From Channallabes apus (Eukaryota > Chordata > Actinopteri > Siluriformes > Clariidae), in contig CM060118.1 of NCBI GenBank assembly GCA_030522415.1, forward strand, positions 18,409,151 to 18,473,150: a DNA stretch of 64,000 bases. The letters run 5' to 3'. The notes under the pieces are model-generated. The model was not told where the DNA came from. It saw nothing but the letters and a program-made list of their open reading frames with translations, and made no database searches. The position numbers were made by a program, and so were the translations under genes. This document shows positions 49,270 through 62,698 of this stretch, in pieces; position 1 is the stretch's first letter, and the number at the start of each line of letters is the position of its first letter.

Positions 49270-49419
49270 CCATATTAGGACAGTCGAGGACACTTCCAAC
49301 CGGGAGTCCCGTTCGCTTAACGCCCAAGAACCTAATATGGCCAAAGACTGGGAAAAAATCCAATTGAGCACATGGACCATGTTCAATGGGCGGGAAATGA
49401 AGGTGTTCGGGTATAAAGG
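49270..49419 (+). promoter_or_regulatory. acta1 promoter: two CArG boxes and a TATA box
   Basis: CCATATTAGG (49270-49279) and CCTAATATGG (49331-49340) both match the SRF-binding consensus CC(A/T)6GG exactly; together with TATAAAG (49412-49418) they give the classic layout of a sarcomeric actin promoter. SRF would drive muscle expression. Confidence 0.9.
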
Positions 49420-49439
49420 TTGGCCAAGGCCAGCAGTCA

Positions 49440-49507
49440 CCCCGTAGCTGGAACCAGCAGAGGTTTCGTTCTGCACTGAGCTTCATCTGAGAAGGGCAAC
49501 ACCAAAG
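49440..49507 (+). other. acta1 untranslated first exon
   Basis: Starts about 25-30 bases after the TATA box (start approximate) and ends at a good donor (aaag/gtaaga, 49507/49508). It splices to 50017, 11 bases before the ATG, the usual structure of vertebrate alpha-actin genes. Confidence 0.7.
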
Positions 49508-50000
49508 GTAAGATCTGAGCTAACCGCACCATAGTCTTCATGCAACAAGAACTAATAGAAAAATACTGTTTCTTCATATATCTTAAGGAAATTATCAATG
49601 TAATGCACACTAATAACAAGTTTAAAGTGATCATATATGTCAAAATGGCTCTGCTTGGTGCCCAGACTAATAATTAGGAACGAATATAAAATTTTGTTTA
49701 ACCCTAATCATGCTCACTTACTATAGATTTGATCATTTAATAAGTCAACTGATTATGATTTCAGTTAATTCATGTAGCTCACTGTGATGTACCTATTAAA
49801 TCACAATGTGAATTTATCTACAAAAACATGAAACTATTTTTAACCCAAATTAACCAATGACATTATTAACATGTCATAATCTTTCGTCAGTTGAATAGAA
49901 ATCAATGTATAGTTCTAATGAGTAAAAGCATATTATTGAATTTTTTGTCTATTTTGTCTGTGTTGCATGTGATACATACCACCTACTCAGTGATATATGA

Positions 50001-51787
<1,787 letters not shown>

Positions 51788-51995
51788 ATCCACCATTGTT
51801 GTTATCATCTGTATCTTCTCGCTATAAGCCGAGCAACAGTGGAGCACTCCGTTGGCAAAGGACAAATTTAATTAAAATTTATTTGGTAACCCAGTGTTAC
51901 GGAATGAATATACTTCAGTGAAGATTAAGCAACATCAAGATGATTGACATGCTATGTCATACAGCCAAATGTGAAATGTACATACATATTAATTT

Positions 51996-52001
51996 ATTAA
52001 A
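51996..52001 (+). promoter_or_regulatory. Candidate polyadenylation signal of acta1
   Basis: ATTAAA about 210 bases after the stop codon; a second ATTAAA lies at 51871-51876. Which one is used cannot be told. Confidence 0.45.
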
Positions 52002-53984
52002 GTCCATTATTTGGTATCATTTTGGTTGTCTTTGTTGTAATTTGTCCTAATAACCTAATAATTCATAATTGTAGCTACATTATCCATCCAGTATCCCCTC
52101 CCAGTTTCACTATCCTTGAAATTCAAATAAGTTTACAAGTGTTCCAAGAAAGCACTGAGTGGTCACTAAGGTCATTTCTATTTTTAAAACACTCTACCCA
52201 CTGTGTGAGTGTACTTGAGATGAGTGAAAGCTGACACACCAGTTATCTTAGCTATGGCTGGCTCATTTTTTTATTTGAGCCAGCTGATATTTGACCCTTG
52301 TCAGTAATTCCTAACCTTCTTAATAGACCTACAGTATATGAACAGAGACATGTTTAAATTTATTCATAAGGCTCATCGAGTTCAAGTTTGTCACAAAACT
52401 CTTCTGGAAACATTTTCCCTCTTTTTTTTCCAGTAAATATTATCACTATGCCTATAGCTAATTGAATTCATTGATTTAAAATAGCAACAAATGGCCTGCC
52501 AAATATTAATTCCGATGTTTGCTGTAAGATGAGATTTTAGTGCATCTATAGTTACGTTTTGGACCAGATGCTTTGAGGAGATCTCTCAGTTCATACTTCC
52601 AGTATTTCACTTTTATAAAATGTTATTTAACAATAAATATTTTATTTATTTAATATAAAGTCAAACTGTATTTTGGGATTGGATTACTTTTAGACTTTTA
52701 GTTACTTGGTTACGCGTCTTTTACTTGAATAGACAACAATGACCCACAGCAACAACAAAAAAAGCTTTATAAATATATAAAGAGAGGGAATATTTTTTAT
52801 CATTCAGTAAGTTATTTTTCAGCCTCGATATACAGACTAAACTAATCAATGAATCTTAAGAATTGTGATCACCTTACTGTTCTGTTTTCTATCAGTTAAT
52901 CAACTCAGACATAAGCTGGATTTTTTTCATCAGTCCACTGCCATCTTGTTTTAAAAATAAGAACCATTCATTTTCCTTTCAATCATGTATTAAACAGTTT
53001 ATTGTTTTTTTTGTAGAAGACAACGGGTCTGCATATTTGAATCGACACTCGAGTCTAATCCCCACCTGTTGCACTCTCCCTGCCATGCTTTAAGCAGTGG
53101 GCGGGGCTTACAGCAAATCAGCAGCACAACAAACAGCGAAGGCTCGTGTTATCGAGACCACCTGCCGCCTTTCTTCTGGTGTGCAACCCGAAACCGTAAG
53201 TAAAAGCCGATATACTTTTCCGTACCCAGATTTGGATCTATCTGACAGGACACGATCGCGGGATTTTGATTCTTCAGTGTTCCTTTCAAAAGATCATGGC
53301 GGATGCTTGTTGTAATGTAAAGCGACAGTTAAGATCGGCATCATGTCAACTGATAATTAAATGTACACACATTTAAAAATACATTGTAGACCTCCTATAC
53401 ACACTGTACATGATTTAAACAAGGTTGTGCACCTTATTATTTAGACTGATGTATATTGATTAAGTCGCAGGGTACAGTGTGGTTAACACAACGCATTGTC
53501 TGTGGTTCACTGTGCAAACAAACTGATAGCAGCACAAGTGACAGGATTATTTCGGTATTTGCTTGGTGTTTATGTCTGTGAATGGGATGAAATCCGCGGA
53601 TTGAACAGATATGTGGTGTGCAGTTTAAACAGGACATGCTGGATAAAGAAGGGGTGTGACCATGCGCTGTCACGAGCAGCTGGTTCGTGATTGGTCTGCT
53701 ACCAGGAAAGGGCTTTTCTTCAGTACGTGTTTTGATTTAAATGTCGAGCGGGAGGAAGAGGAAGACTGTGGTTTTCATGTCCTACTGGAATAAATGTAAA
53801 CAAGTTTTCCACCTAACCGTTACCCACAATCCTTTAAGAGCTTAAAAATTTTGACACCCCAGGTCTGTTTCTAAAGCAGACTTTTCCTAGTAGAAGAGAT
53901 AAGGGGCTTCAATAATTACTGATTAGTAGATCATTTCTTTCATTTTTGGCAATCATTATATACATATACATTGTCATATGTAAC
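52002..53984. other. Downstream of acta1; possible unrelated promoter near 53.1 kb
   Basis: Mostly AT-rich without genes. At 53090-53200 a GC box (gggcggggc, 53100-53108) precedes a GC-richer stretch ending in a strong donor (gaaacc/gtaagt near 53199). This could be an untranslated first exon of a plus-strand gene whose other exons are beyond the window. Confidence 0.4.
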
Positions 53985-54495
53985 TGTTACGTCTCCCTAA
54001 TTTTGGCATCTAGGGTTACAGGAGGTAACCGTGAATTTTATAATAAGAGAAATAAAAATATATAAAATGCAGTAAATTACTCTTCTCTGCTTTGGGAAAT
54101 GTGGGTGCGTGTGCGGCACAAAGTACAGACAAAAGCCGTCGGATTCAAAAGGTTAGTTTTAGTGAGAACTTCTGCTGTTCACGTTTACATCAGATTTAGT
54201 CACAGAAAAAGGTAATGTTAAACAACATCTAACCTTGAATCCAAGAGACAGACTATTTACACAATATGTATATACAAAAAGAAGAAACAACCAAAGTGAG
54301 GGACAAGAGCGGTGCTAAAAGAAAAGAACATAGTAAAACATAAATCCGCTATCTGACCCCCCCCACAAACCAAGATTAAACTACACAAAAGAAAAAAAAA
54401 AATCAACATCTTCAGCATGATACGCCACTAACTACTCTGACTCGCAAACATAAATACAAAGGTCAGCATCCGCTCACTAACTAGTGTGTCTAGAG

Positions 54496-56134
54496 CAGTG
54501 GTTCTCAAACTTTTTCTGTCATTCCCCACTTAAGGGGGTGAGCGAATTTTCAAGCCCCACTTGTCAACAAAATAACGAAATCGGTCAAGTTTACTGTTTA
54601 TTGAAATATCAATTCCTAAACCAATACGATCAAACACCACCAAGTTAAAAAAAGATAAAATACACGTGCAATTGTTATAAAAGGCTTACGTTGTCACTTA
54701 TCTTTGCATAATTGACCCCGTGTTTATTAGCTGCTCAGCAATCGTTTGTAGTTTTTTTTGCACTGGTCAATTCTGTATGCAACTTTGAATGAAGCCATTT
54801 GTGCTTTGCTGTCCACTGATTCAGATTTTACCATGCGATTCTCCTGCTGTCTGTATTCTGCCAGCTTTCTTTCAAAGACGTCCAGTGGTTTATTAACGTG
54901 ACTGGAATGTGTTGTCTCTAAGTGTCTTCCTAATTTGTTGGGTCTCATGCGGTCTGCTGCCAGCAGTTTAAGACACAAAACACACACGGGTCTCTCTTCT
55001 GCCCCCACCATCACCACCATGAATCCAAGCTGAAGATAGACTTCATTAGGGGTGGGTGATATAACCAAAATCTTCTATCACGGTAGAAGCAATTTTCTAA
55101 CTCAATAACGATATATATCACAATATAGCAATTTGTATCTGAAAATGCATAAATAAAAATGAAAACAAAGAAATTGTTTTACATAATTTTATTTTTTTTT
55201 TGTAATTTTATTTAAACTGTGAATTGCTGAGGTTTGCCGCATTTTTTTTTACTTTGGCCGTATTCGTTTGGATGCTTGGATTTCAGATGATAGAAAAGGT
55301 TTGACGTGTTTCCACCACTTGTTAAAACAGTGCACTTGCGTACCTTCCAAATCACGTTCATCTCATTCGTATCACTTTTCTTATACCCAAACCAATTCCA
55401 CACCACAGACGAGGCACTTTTTTTCTTTACAATCTCCTCGTTGTTGGTTTTGTCACATGTAAGTAAACTCACTGCTGCTGCAGCGTCTTCTTCCATTGTC
55501 GAAGTGTATGTGAAGCCAAACACATCAAAAGTGGGACGAAACCGCGGCACCCGATTGAACCGAATATCTGCGCAAATACAGCGCAGCGCGACTATCTGGA
55601 TAGCGCAGTGATGATCTGGTTTATTTGCGCAGCCCGGTGGATCGCGCAGCGCTGCTCGAATCACAAACCTGCGCGACCCACTGTGTTTTATTTAAAATGT
55701 CAGGACTGTTTAATATTGTTTCCGCCTTGCCATGCCTGGATTGTACGTGCGCATCCCAGCGGGGTAAAATGTATTTTGATGGTCGGCGCGGTTTATTTCT
55801 GTCAGAGTCGCGCAGCGCTGCCCAGTGGCTCGCGCAGGTTTGTGATTCGAGCAGCGCTGCTCAAGTTTGTCCGACGTTAAACCGTTATTGTTCCACTATG
55901 GTTCCACTTTTTCTCCCGGCCCACAACTAATGTTATTTTAAATTTACTTGTATTAATGATCCATTTATTTGTGTGTGATTGTTTAGTTTTGAGCGTACGC
56001 TCTTCATTATCAATAAATTAAAGCATGAATTAGAATAGGTACTTTCCTGTTATTTCCTATATGTTCATTGCGCCCCACCTGTCATGTCTGTATTCCCCAC
56101 TAGTGGGGCGCGCCCCACACTTTGAGAACCACTG
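54496..56134 (-). mobile_element. hAT element, copy B (non-autonomous, ZBED-type)
   Basis: Ends cagtggttctcaaac (54496) and tttgagaaccactg (56134) are hAT terminal repeats. The flanks GTCTAGAG and GTCTAGAC form an 8-bp target duplication with one difference, the hAT signature. It carries BED-type coding blocks on the minus strand and inserted into the solo LTR. Confidence 0.9.
54727..55500 (-). pseudogene. ZBED-like protein remnants
   Basis: Two blocks on the minus strand. About 55240-55497: MEEDAAAAVSLLTCD and the BED region SASSVVWNWFGYKKSD...NTSNLFYHLKSKHPNEYGQ. 54727-54990: VCVLCLKLLAADRMRPNKLG...RLLSS and stop. The BED finger should have a CxxC pair; here the first Cys is gone (VIWKVRKC). 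The blocks are separated by non-coding AT-rich DNA, and no catalytic hAT domain is present. Confidence 0.75.
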
Positions 56135-56580
56135 GTCTAGACAGACTTACCCTACGTGATGTAAAATGTAAGTCACGTGACGTGCTGAACTGGTCCCTTC
56201 ACTATATAAGCCGGAGTGAGGCTTATATGGATAAACAAGAATCGGACCCTAATGCAAACACATCCGAATAATCAAGTGAAAGAAAATATCTTTCTACGAG
56301 AATATTTAAAAACACACAGTGAGCAAAATACGACATAAAAACAACAAGCAAACATGGAAGAGCAAACAGATGACAAGCCAACGCTCGTGCCGAACTCGCG
56401 TCGTTTCCGGGTCTATATACACGCCCTTCTCGTCTGATTGATTGGACCTTCGGAGGTGATGTCGAAATAATGATTGACAGAGTTCCTATCCAACCGGAGG
56501 ACCTGTGAATTAATAATAAAAAAGAGAGCAAGAGAAAAGGAGAAAAACCTTCCCAAAACGATACGGGACGTAACAGTAAC

Positions 56581-57259
56581 AGTAGAAAGGGTTAGAAAGA
56601 TACCAGAATACACTAGCAAACGTTAGTAAGTATATTGCATGTAAAGGTCTGAAAATTTGCAAGCAGGAACTACAATTGGGGCAGCACTTGAAGGCAGCAC
56701 AGGGTTAGTTAACAAGTCACACAGATACATCTATATAAATGAAAGAAATGTTTTGTCTGTACATTGGTCAGGACCCGCTCTTTCAATGATATCTTGTGTA
56801 TGAATATAGCAAACCCAGTCTCAGAAAATTATGTCTGTCCAGAGAGATTTTGTTACACCCTCACACAAAACTGGCTGGACAGAAAAATGTGTTTACCTTG
56901 TAAGTGTGGATTGGGTCACTACTGATTTCAGGTTTTTGAAGATCAAAGCGAGATTAGTATTTCTCAGTGTAAGGCATTTTTCTATATTGTAATAGTGATT
57001 TGGTTTATAATGACTTGGTACAGTGACAACAATGAAGCTTTTGTGACAATACTTTATCTGATCTTTATCAATTTCAATGTCAATTTCTCTTCTGTAATTC
57101 ACTCTCTGATTAACAACTTAGCGTAAACAAGGCATACATATAAACTTTTATATCTAAAAGTCTAAGAAAAGATCCTCTCTTTTCCATTGATCGACATAAG
57201 ATGAATAGACTGTAGATTCAAACGCCTGCCTTGAACTAGGTGAATTTTGAACTCCCATA
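56581..57259. other. No gene seen
   Basis: AT-rich. Around 56860-56885 the words cacaaaactggctggacaga recur from 11735-11755 and 14450-14470, suggesting a dispersed repeat I cannot name. Confidence 0.45.
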
Positions 57260-57454
57260 TTTACATTACATTTAGGCATTTGGCAGGTGCTCTTATCCTG
57301 ATAATTATATATTATCTCATTATACATCTGAGCAGTTGAGGGATAAGGGCCTTGCTCAAGGGCCCAACAGTGGCAACTTGGTGGTTGTGGGGTTTGAACC
57401 TGGGATTTTCCGAACCGTAGTCCAATGCCTTAACCACTGAGCTACCCCTGGCCC
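57260..57454 (-). repeat. tRNA-derived SINE
   Basis: On the minus strand the start reads ggtagctcagtggttaaggc (A box TAGCTCAGTGG), followed by the B box GGTTCAAACCC. The body and tail (gggcccttgagcaaggccctta on the complement) belong to a common fish SINE. It cannot fold as a full tRNA. Confidence 0.75.
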
Positions 57455-57501
57455 ATATGTTTAGCCACCAAAAAATTAAGGGGTTCATCTTTGTTGCAGG
57501 C

Positions 57502-58933
57502 TGTTACGACCTCTAGGGGTTAGCCGCAACAAAAAGAGAGAACTAAATGAGCTTACACCAGAGAGATGTTTAGGCTGAATCCCATTTCTATTTTCTACCC
57601 CTTCCCCTTCCCCTTCCCCTTGTCCCTTGAAACGAAGTGGAAAGGGGAAGGGTTTAAATTTTTCCCCTAAGAAATGGGACACCACTACAACACTGTTATA
57701 CGTCATCATACGTTGTCACTAGTTCCTAATGTTACGTTAAAGGACATGCGCCGATGTTTATCACACATTGCAATAAGAGAGAGATTACTCACTCCCAAAG
57801 TATTTTCGCGCCGTATTTCATCCCTATACATAATATAAATTATAAAAATATATAAAAATAAAATATATATTTGTAATATCGTGCAATCGGTGCTAGCCGC
57901 TAGCAAACTTTAGCGATTTTTTTGCAAACATTTCTTTACAGAACATCACCATAAACACAAACACAAGACTAGAGGTAATATACATATAATGAAAACTTGT
58001 CATAAAAATCTTTATTTATGGCAAAAATTTACATTTATGGGTCTGTTTGCTCGAGTGAGCCGCCATGTTGAAAATTTCGCTTAGCCCTTCGTTTGAAGTG
58101 AGGTCCTGAAAAATCTTCGTTTGAAGGGCTATCTGGCCCTTCCCCTTCCCCCTCCCCCTCCAACCAAAAGAGAAATGAGACACCCCTACCCCTTCACGTG
58201 AACGCGCCAAACGGAGGGGTAGGGCTATGTGAAGGGGTAAGGGGTAGAAATGGGATTCAGCCTTAATTTGTTTATTTTCAATTTTTCTTTGCACGGGATT
58301 TATCTTCAGGGGAAGACCAGGCCAAAACAATAAACAAAACAGACTTTGTTTTAAACCTAAATAACCTGAATTTGAATGAAACAAAACAAAATACAAACTA
58401 GCTTACCTGTCTCCCTAAACAATAAACAGAGTGAAAATATATACAAAAGAAATGGCGTCTAACCCCCTACTTCCCGTATGAAAAGAGTTAAATTATTTAC
58501 AAACTATTTACAAAAAGCTTACATGCAGCCAAATCAGAATCCATATCATAGTCAAAACACGCAAATGTTCAGATAAGCAGGAGAGTCAGTCAATACGGAG
58601 TTTAACAAAGACAACACAAACTATAACACACAAACTCTCTTTCTCTCTGGCACAACACTCAAAAACAAACGACAAAACATACGACAGTCAATCAGAATTT
58701 CGAAAATACAAGCACACGACAGGTCAAAATCAACGAGGCTCAAAAATGGGCCTAGGCTGAGTGTTTGGGGTGGTCCTTGTATCAGGATATGATGTAGAGT
58801 AGGACCAATCCGGAGCTCCAGCTGATTAACAGGCCACACCCACCTAAAAACAGAAGTCCAACACAGGAGCAGACAGAGAAATCTGACAGACAAATACAAA
58901 ATACAAATCACAAAGCACATCAGAATCATAACA
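57502..58933 (-). repeat. 3' LTR, split by a MITE
   Basis: Plus-strand reading TGTTACGACC...ATAACA; on the minus strand it begins TGTTATGATT and ends CGTAACA. About 740 bp without the MITE (57573-58262) and its duplication. Matches the visible 5' LTR from 63792. Confidence 0.9.
57573..58262. mobile_element. Harbinger-like MITE inside the 3' LTR
   Basis: 690 bp with inverted ends ggctgaatcccatttct... and ...agaaatgggattcagcc, flanked by TTA on both sides (57570-57572, 58263-58265). The empty site is visible in the 5' LTR at about 63857 (gatgtttaatttg). CCCTTCC-rich subterminal parts. TTA duplication fits PIF/Harbinger; no coding capacity. Confidence 0.88.
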
Positions 58934-58942
58934 CCCCCAACC
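58934..58942 (-). other. Polypurine tract
   Basis: On the minus strand GGTTGGGGG lies directly before the 3' LTR start TGTTATG, the expected site for plus-strand priming. Confidence 0.7.
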
Positions 58943-58964
58943 ATAAAATAAAACATGTAATGTT

Positions 58965-59522
58965 TTACTGGTTTACACGTGACAGTGAATCAGCAATTAC
59001 ATTTTCAACACCTTTTTTGTGGCATATTTTCAAATTGTAACTCTGACTAATCAGGGACCATCGCATTAAACGATGATTGGCATTTGACATTTGTTGGAGA
59101 AAGGTAAGAGGATTATGATCTGTGAAAACGGTAACAGGCTGTACAGTCGAACCAATATACACCTCGAAATGTTGCAAGGCAAGGATTAAAGCAAGGGCTT
59201 CTTTTTCAATAGTACTGTAGCTCATTTGATGTTTAAGGAACTTTTTTGAAAAGAAACTGATTGGATGGTTCAAACCATCGTCTCCGGTTTGCAACAACAC
59301 AGCACCGGCACCTGTACCACTAGCATCCACTTCCAACAGAAATTGCTTTTCAAAATGAGGGACTACAAGCACTGGAGCACTACAAAGCAGAGTTTTCAAA
59401 GCGTCAAAAGCAGTCTGACATACAGGTGTCCACTTAAAAGAAACAGATTTACAAAGTAACGCCGTGAGATGACTGGCCACCACAGAAAAGTTTTTACAAA
59501 AACAGCGATAATAACCGGTCAT
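58965..59522 (-). pseudogene. RNase H part of pol
   Basis: Open frame carrying the connection region and RNase H: FLLEVDASGTGAGAVLLQ (first Asp), KEALALILALQHFEVYI (Glu), VFTDHNPLTFL (Asp). RNase H removes the RNA strand after cDNA synthesis. It is in a different frame from the RT upstream; a one-base shift lies at about 59540-59580. It ends at the stop just before the polypurine tract, as expected for the last pol domain. Confidence 0.85.
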
Positions 59523-60456
59523 GCCAAGAAATCGCCAAAGCTCTCTTGTTCTTGAGGGCTGGAAAATCGAGGATAGCTTGGATCTTCGAATTCAGGGGAC
59601 GAACCTGACCGCTACCAACCTCCTTACCTAAATATGTGACTGTAGCACAACCAAATTCACATTTTGCAAGATTTAGAGTAAGGTTTGCATCAGTTCCAAA
59701 AACTTCATCTATAGATTTAAGATGGTCATCCCAAGTGTCAGCATAGCAGACAACATCATCTAGATAAGCTTCACAGTTAGAAACCTTAGATAGCACGATA
59801 GACATTAACCGTTGAAATGTAGCTCCTGCATTTCGAAGGCCAAAAGGCATCACACAATACTGCAGGAACACATCAGGAGTGGCAAAAGCAGAAATTTCAG
59901 ATGCATGCTCAGTAAGTGGCACTTGCCAATAACCTTTTAGTAGATCAAGTTTAGTTACAAACTTAGCATTTCCCACTCGGTCTACGCAGTCTTCCATGCG
60001 GGGCATTGGAAAGGAGTCAGCTTTGGTCAGCGCATTGACTTTCCTATAATCAGTACAGAACCGGGAAGTACCATCTGGTTTGGGAACTAAAAGACATGGG
60101 GAACACCATGGCCTAGAACTAGGGATCGCTAGGTTATGTTCAAGCAGATACTGGGTTTCTTTTCTCATCAACTCTTTCTTAAATGGGTTTACTCGATAAG
60201 CCCTTTGTTTGATGGGTGCATGTGAACCAACCTCAATATCATGTTTTAACATATGAGTAGTAGTGGGAAAGTCACTAAACAGATTAGGATATTTCCTAAT
60301 CATATCCTCAATGTCAGCTTGAGCTGATGGAGGTAAGTGAGACAACTTTCCTGAAAGGTTCAATAAAGTCTCTGAATTGCACAACCGAGCCGACGTAAAG
60401 GTGGCACTATTCATCTTCAAACCATCAATTTCTGGTGAATACTCTGAGTGGAACAC
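59494..60456 (-). pseudogene. Reverse transcriptase part of pol
   Basis: Ty3/gypsy-type RT: AIPSSRPWCSPCLLVPKPDG, RFCTDYRKVNALT, FVTKLDLLKGYWQVPL (first catalytic Asp), MPFGLRNAGATFQRLM and AYLDDVVCYAD (the YxDD box). The catalytic residues are all present. The frame is not continuous with integrase upstream (overlap at 60425-60456) or RNase H downstream, so the polyprotein is broken on both sides. Its place after integrase is the distinctive feature of this element. Confidence 0.88.
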
Positions 60457-62698
60457 TTACCGGGGCAATCGTAAGGAGGGGAGTCTTACCCTTAGAGTCA
60501 GAACGCGTCACATATGCTTTCAGCATATTAACATGACAGACGCGCGTCTTTCTCCTACGATCAGGGGTGGAAACAACATAGTCAGTGTCACTCAACTTCT
60601 CTTTTATCTCATAGGGTCCAGTGAATCTAGCTTGAAGTGCTGACCCAGGCACAGGAAGTAAAACCAGAACTTTGTCACCAGTATGGAATGAGCGTGGGAC
60701 CGCCTTTTGGTCATATCGGGTTTTCATCTGTTCTTGTGCAGCATCAAGCGAGCATTTTGCCAGTTTCCACAACTGATGCAGCCGATAACGAAACAAGCTA
60801 ATATGATCCAAAACATTCTTAGTACTAGAGGGGTGGTCAGCTGAGAGAATTTGCTCTTGCAAGATCTTCAAGGGACCACGCACTGTGTGCCCAAAAATTT
60901 ACTCTGACGGACTGAAACCGAGGGAAGCTTGAGTTGTAGTGCAAATAGCAAACAACAACAATGGGACTTCATCCCATTCTTTTTTTTGTTCAACACAAAA
61001 CGTTCGGAGCATAGATTTGAGAGTCTGATGAAATCGTTCGAGAGCACCCTGTGACTGAGGGTGATAGGCACTAGATACTTGATGTCTGATGTTTAATTTT
61101 CTCATCACTTTGGCAAAAACTTTAGACATGAAATTTGTTCCTTGATCAGACTGTATATATTTAGGCACCCCAAAAGTAGTGCAGAATTTGATAATCGTTT
61201 TTACAATGGAATGAGCTTTAAGTGAGCGTAGGGGTATTGCTTCAGGATATCTAGTCGAGGCACACATTAGAGTTAACAAATACGAATTTCCAGATTTAGT
61301 TTTGGGTAAGGGTCCAACGCAATCAACCAAAACTCGTTCGAATGGTTCACCAATTACTGGTATTGGCCTCAATGGGGCCGGAGGGATAACCTGATTGGGC
61401 TTGCCAGATAATTGACATGCATGACACGATTTACAAAATTTGGAAACGTCAGATTTCATCGAAGGCCAAAAGAAGTGTTTCAACAACCTATCATAAGTTT
61501 TTCGGATACCTACGTGACCAGAAAGTTCGTGGTCGTGTGCGATGCTCAAAACTTGCTCTCGAAAAGGATTTGTAATGACAACCTGAAACACAGTCCCCCA
61601 GTCATCGGTGACATGACGTGGAGACCACTTTCGCATCAGGACACCATCATCAAAGTAGTAGGCAACTGAATGCTCTGGCAAAACGCTTGGCTCGACAGCA
61701 GCTGCAACACAGGAACACAGAGTTTGATCTGCACTTTGGGCCTCAATTAACATGGCTTTCCCGAATGGTAAAACAACACTAGGAAGTTCACACATTTTTA
61801 CTTCAACTAATTCACCTTTATCAGCAGTCTCAACAGAATTGTCAGCACACAAGAAGGTCTTCGACAAATCTACGGTGTCTTTCAATTTTTGAGCTTGAGC
61901 TCGAGTCACCACACAATCACTAAATACACTAGGAAATTGTTCCTGCAAAGAATCATATTGTACATCAGGAACATCTGTAACCTCAGGTAAACAAAAAACC
62001 TTTTTACCTGCCAGATCGTTTCCCAGTATGAGCGCAATACCCTTAACAGGCAACTCAGACCGAACAGCCAACTTAACTGAAATAATCCCAGAACGCAAAT
62101 AGACATTGTGTAATGGAACTTTAACCACAGAAAGATCAATGCCTTGCAATAAGACGCTAGAACCACATCTTGACTGTTCTGAAAATGGCAGCACATTCTC
62201 CAAAATTATGGATTGAGAGGCGCCAGTATCCCGAAGGATGCGAATTCTTTTTGTCTCGGAGTCTGGGTTATTAAGTGAAACAACACCATCAAAAATAAAG
62301 GGCTCAAAGACAGGTTCAGTAGTTGTGTTCATATTCTCCGTCATGGAAGAAACAAGGGGCCGCTCAATCAAACCAACACTTTTAGAACCTTTTGTTTTCT
62401 TGCTATTTTTACGTTTCAAAGTGGGACACATGGCGATGAGGTGTCCTACCTCATGACAGTAAAAACACTCACAATTTTCCTCTTTTACTGCACTCAAATC
62501 GTTCTTAGATACTCCTGGGGTATCCTTAGAACTGCGAACACGTTCAAAAAGATTACGCTTGGCGGGCAACGGAAAAGTTACTTTGCTGATGAGTTTGTGC
62601 TTACTCATAAACACGGCAGCTTCAGAAAGAGAAGAAACTTTCTGTTCATTCAGGTAGATCACGATTTTCTCTGGAAGACAATTCTTAAATTCTTCCAA
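60425..62698 (-). pseudogene. Gag C-terminus, protease and integrase, with an in-frame stop
   Basis: In order: CCHC knuckle CFYCHEVGHLIAMC (about residue 77), protease active site RDTGASQS, integrase zinc domain (HDHELSGHVG...CKSCHAC), catalytic core with VDCVGPLP (first Asp), SDQGTNF (second Asp) and GALERFHQ (Glu), then after an in-frame TAA at about 60899-60901 the integrase C-terminal part in the same frame (GDKVLVLLPVP, RFTGPYEI). Integrase joins cDNA to the chromosome. All catalytic residues are present; the stop cuts off the C-terminal domain. The first residues (EEFKNCLPEK) continue the gag capsid/SCAN-like region from the other frame. Confidence 0.88.

Larger units (their letters stand above)
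53985..56575 (+). mobile_element. Solo LTR, interrupted by a hAT element
   Basis: Starts TGTTACGTCTCCC and ends GGGACGTAACA, with a perfect 5-bp target duplication GTAAC (53980-53984 and 56576-56580). Subtracting the hAT insertion leaves about 0.94 kb. On the plus strand a TATA-like word (tatataagcc, about 56204) and an AATAAA (about 56516) fit an LTR read left to right. No internal retroviral or retrotransposon genes are attached, so it arose by recombination between two LTRs. Confidence 0.85.

Noticed and set aside
53097..53315. Plus-strand open frame of 72 codons
   Set aside because: It starts at a GTG within the GC box region and reads through a good splice donor; no conserved motif.
57400..57454. 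A second tRNA gene
   Set aside because: A and B boxes are present but the acceptor and anticodon stems do not pair; it is the head of a SINE.
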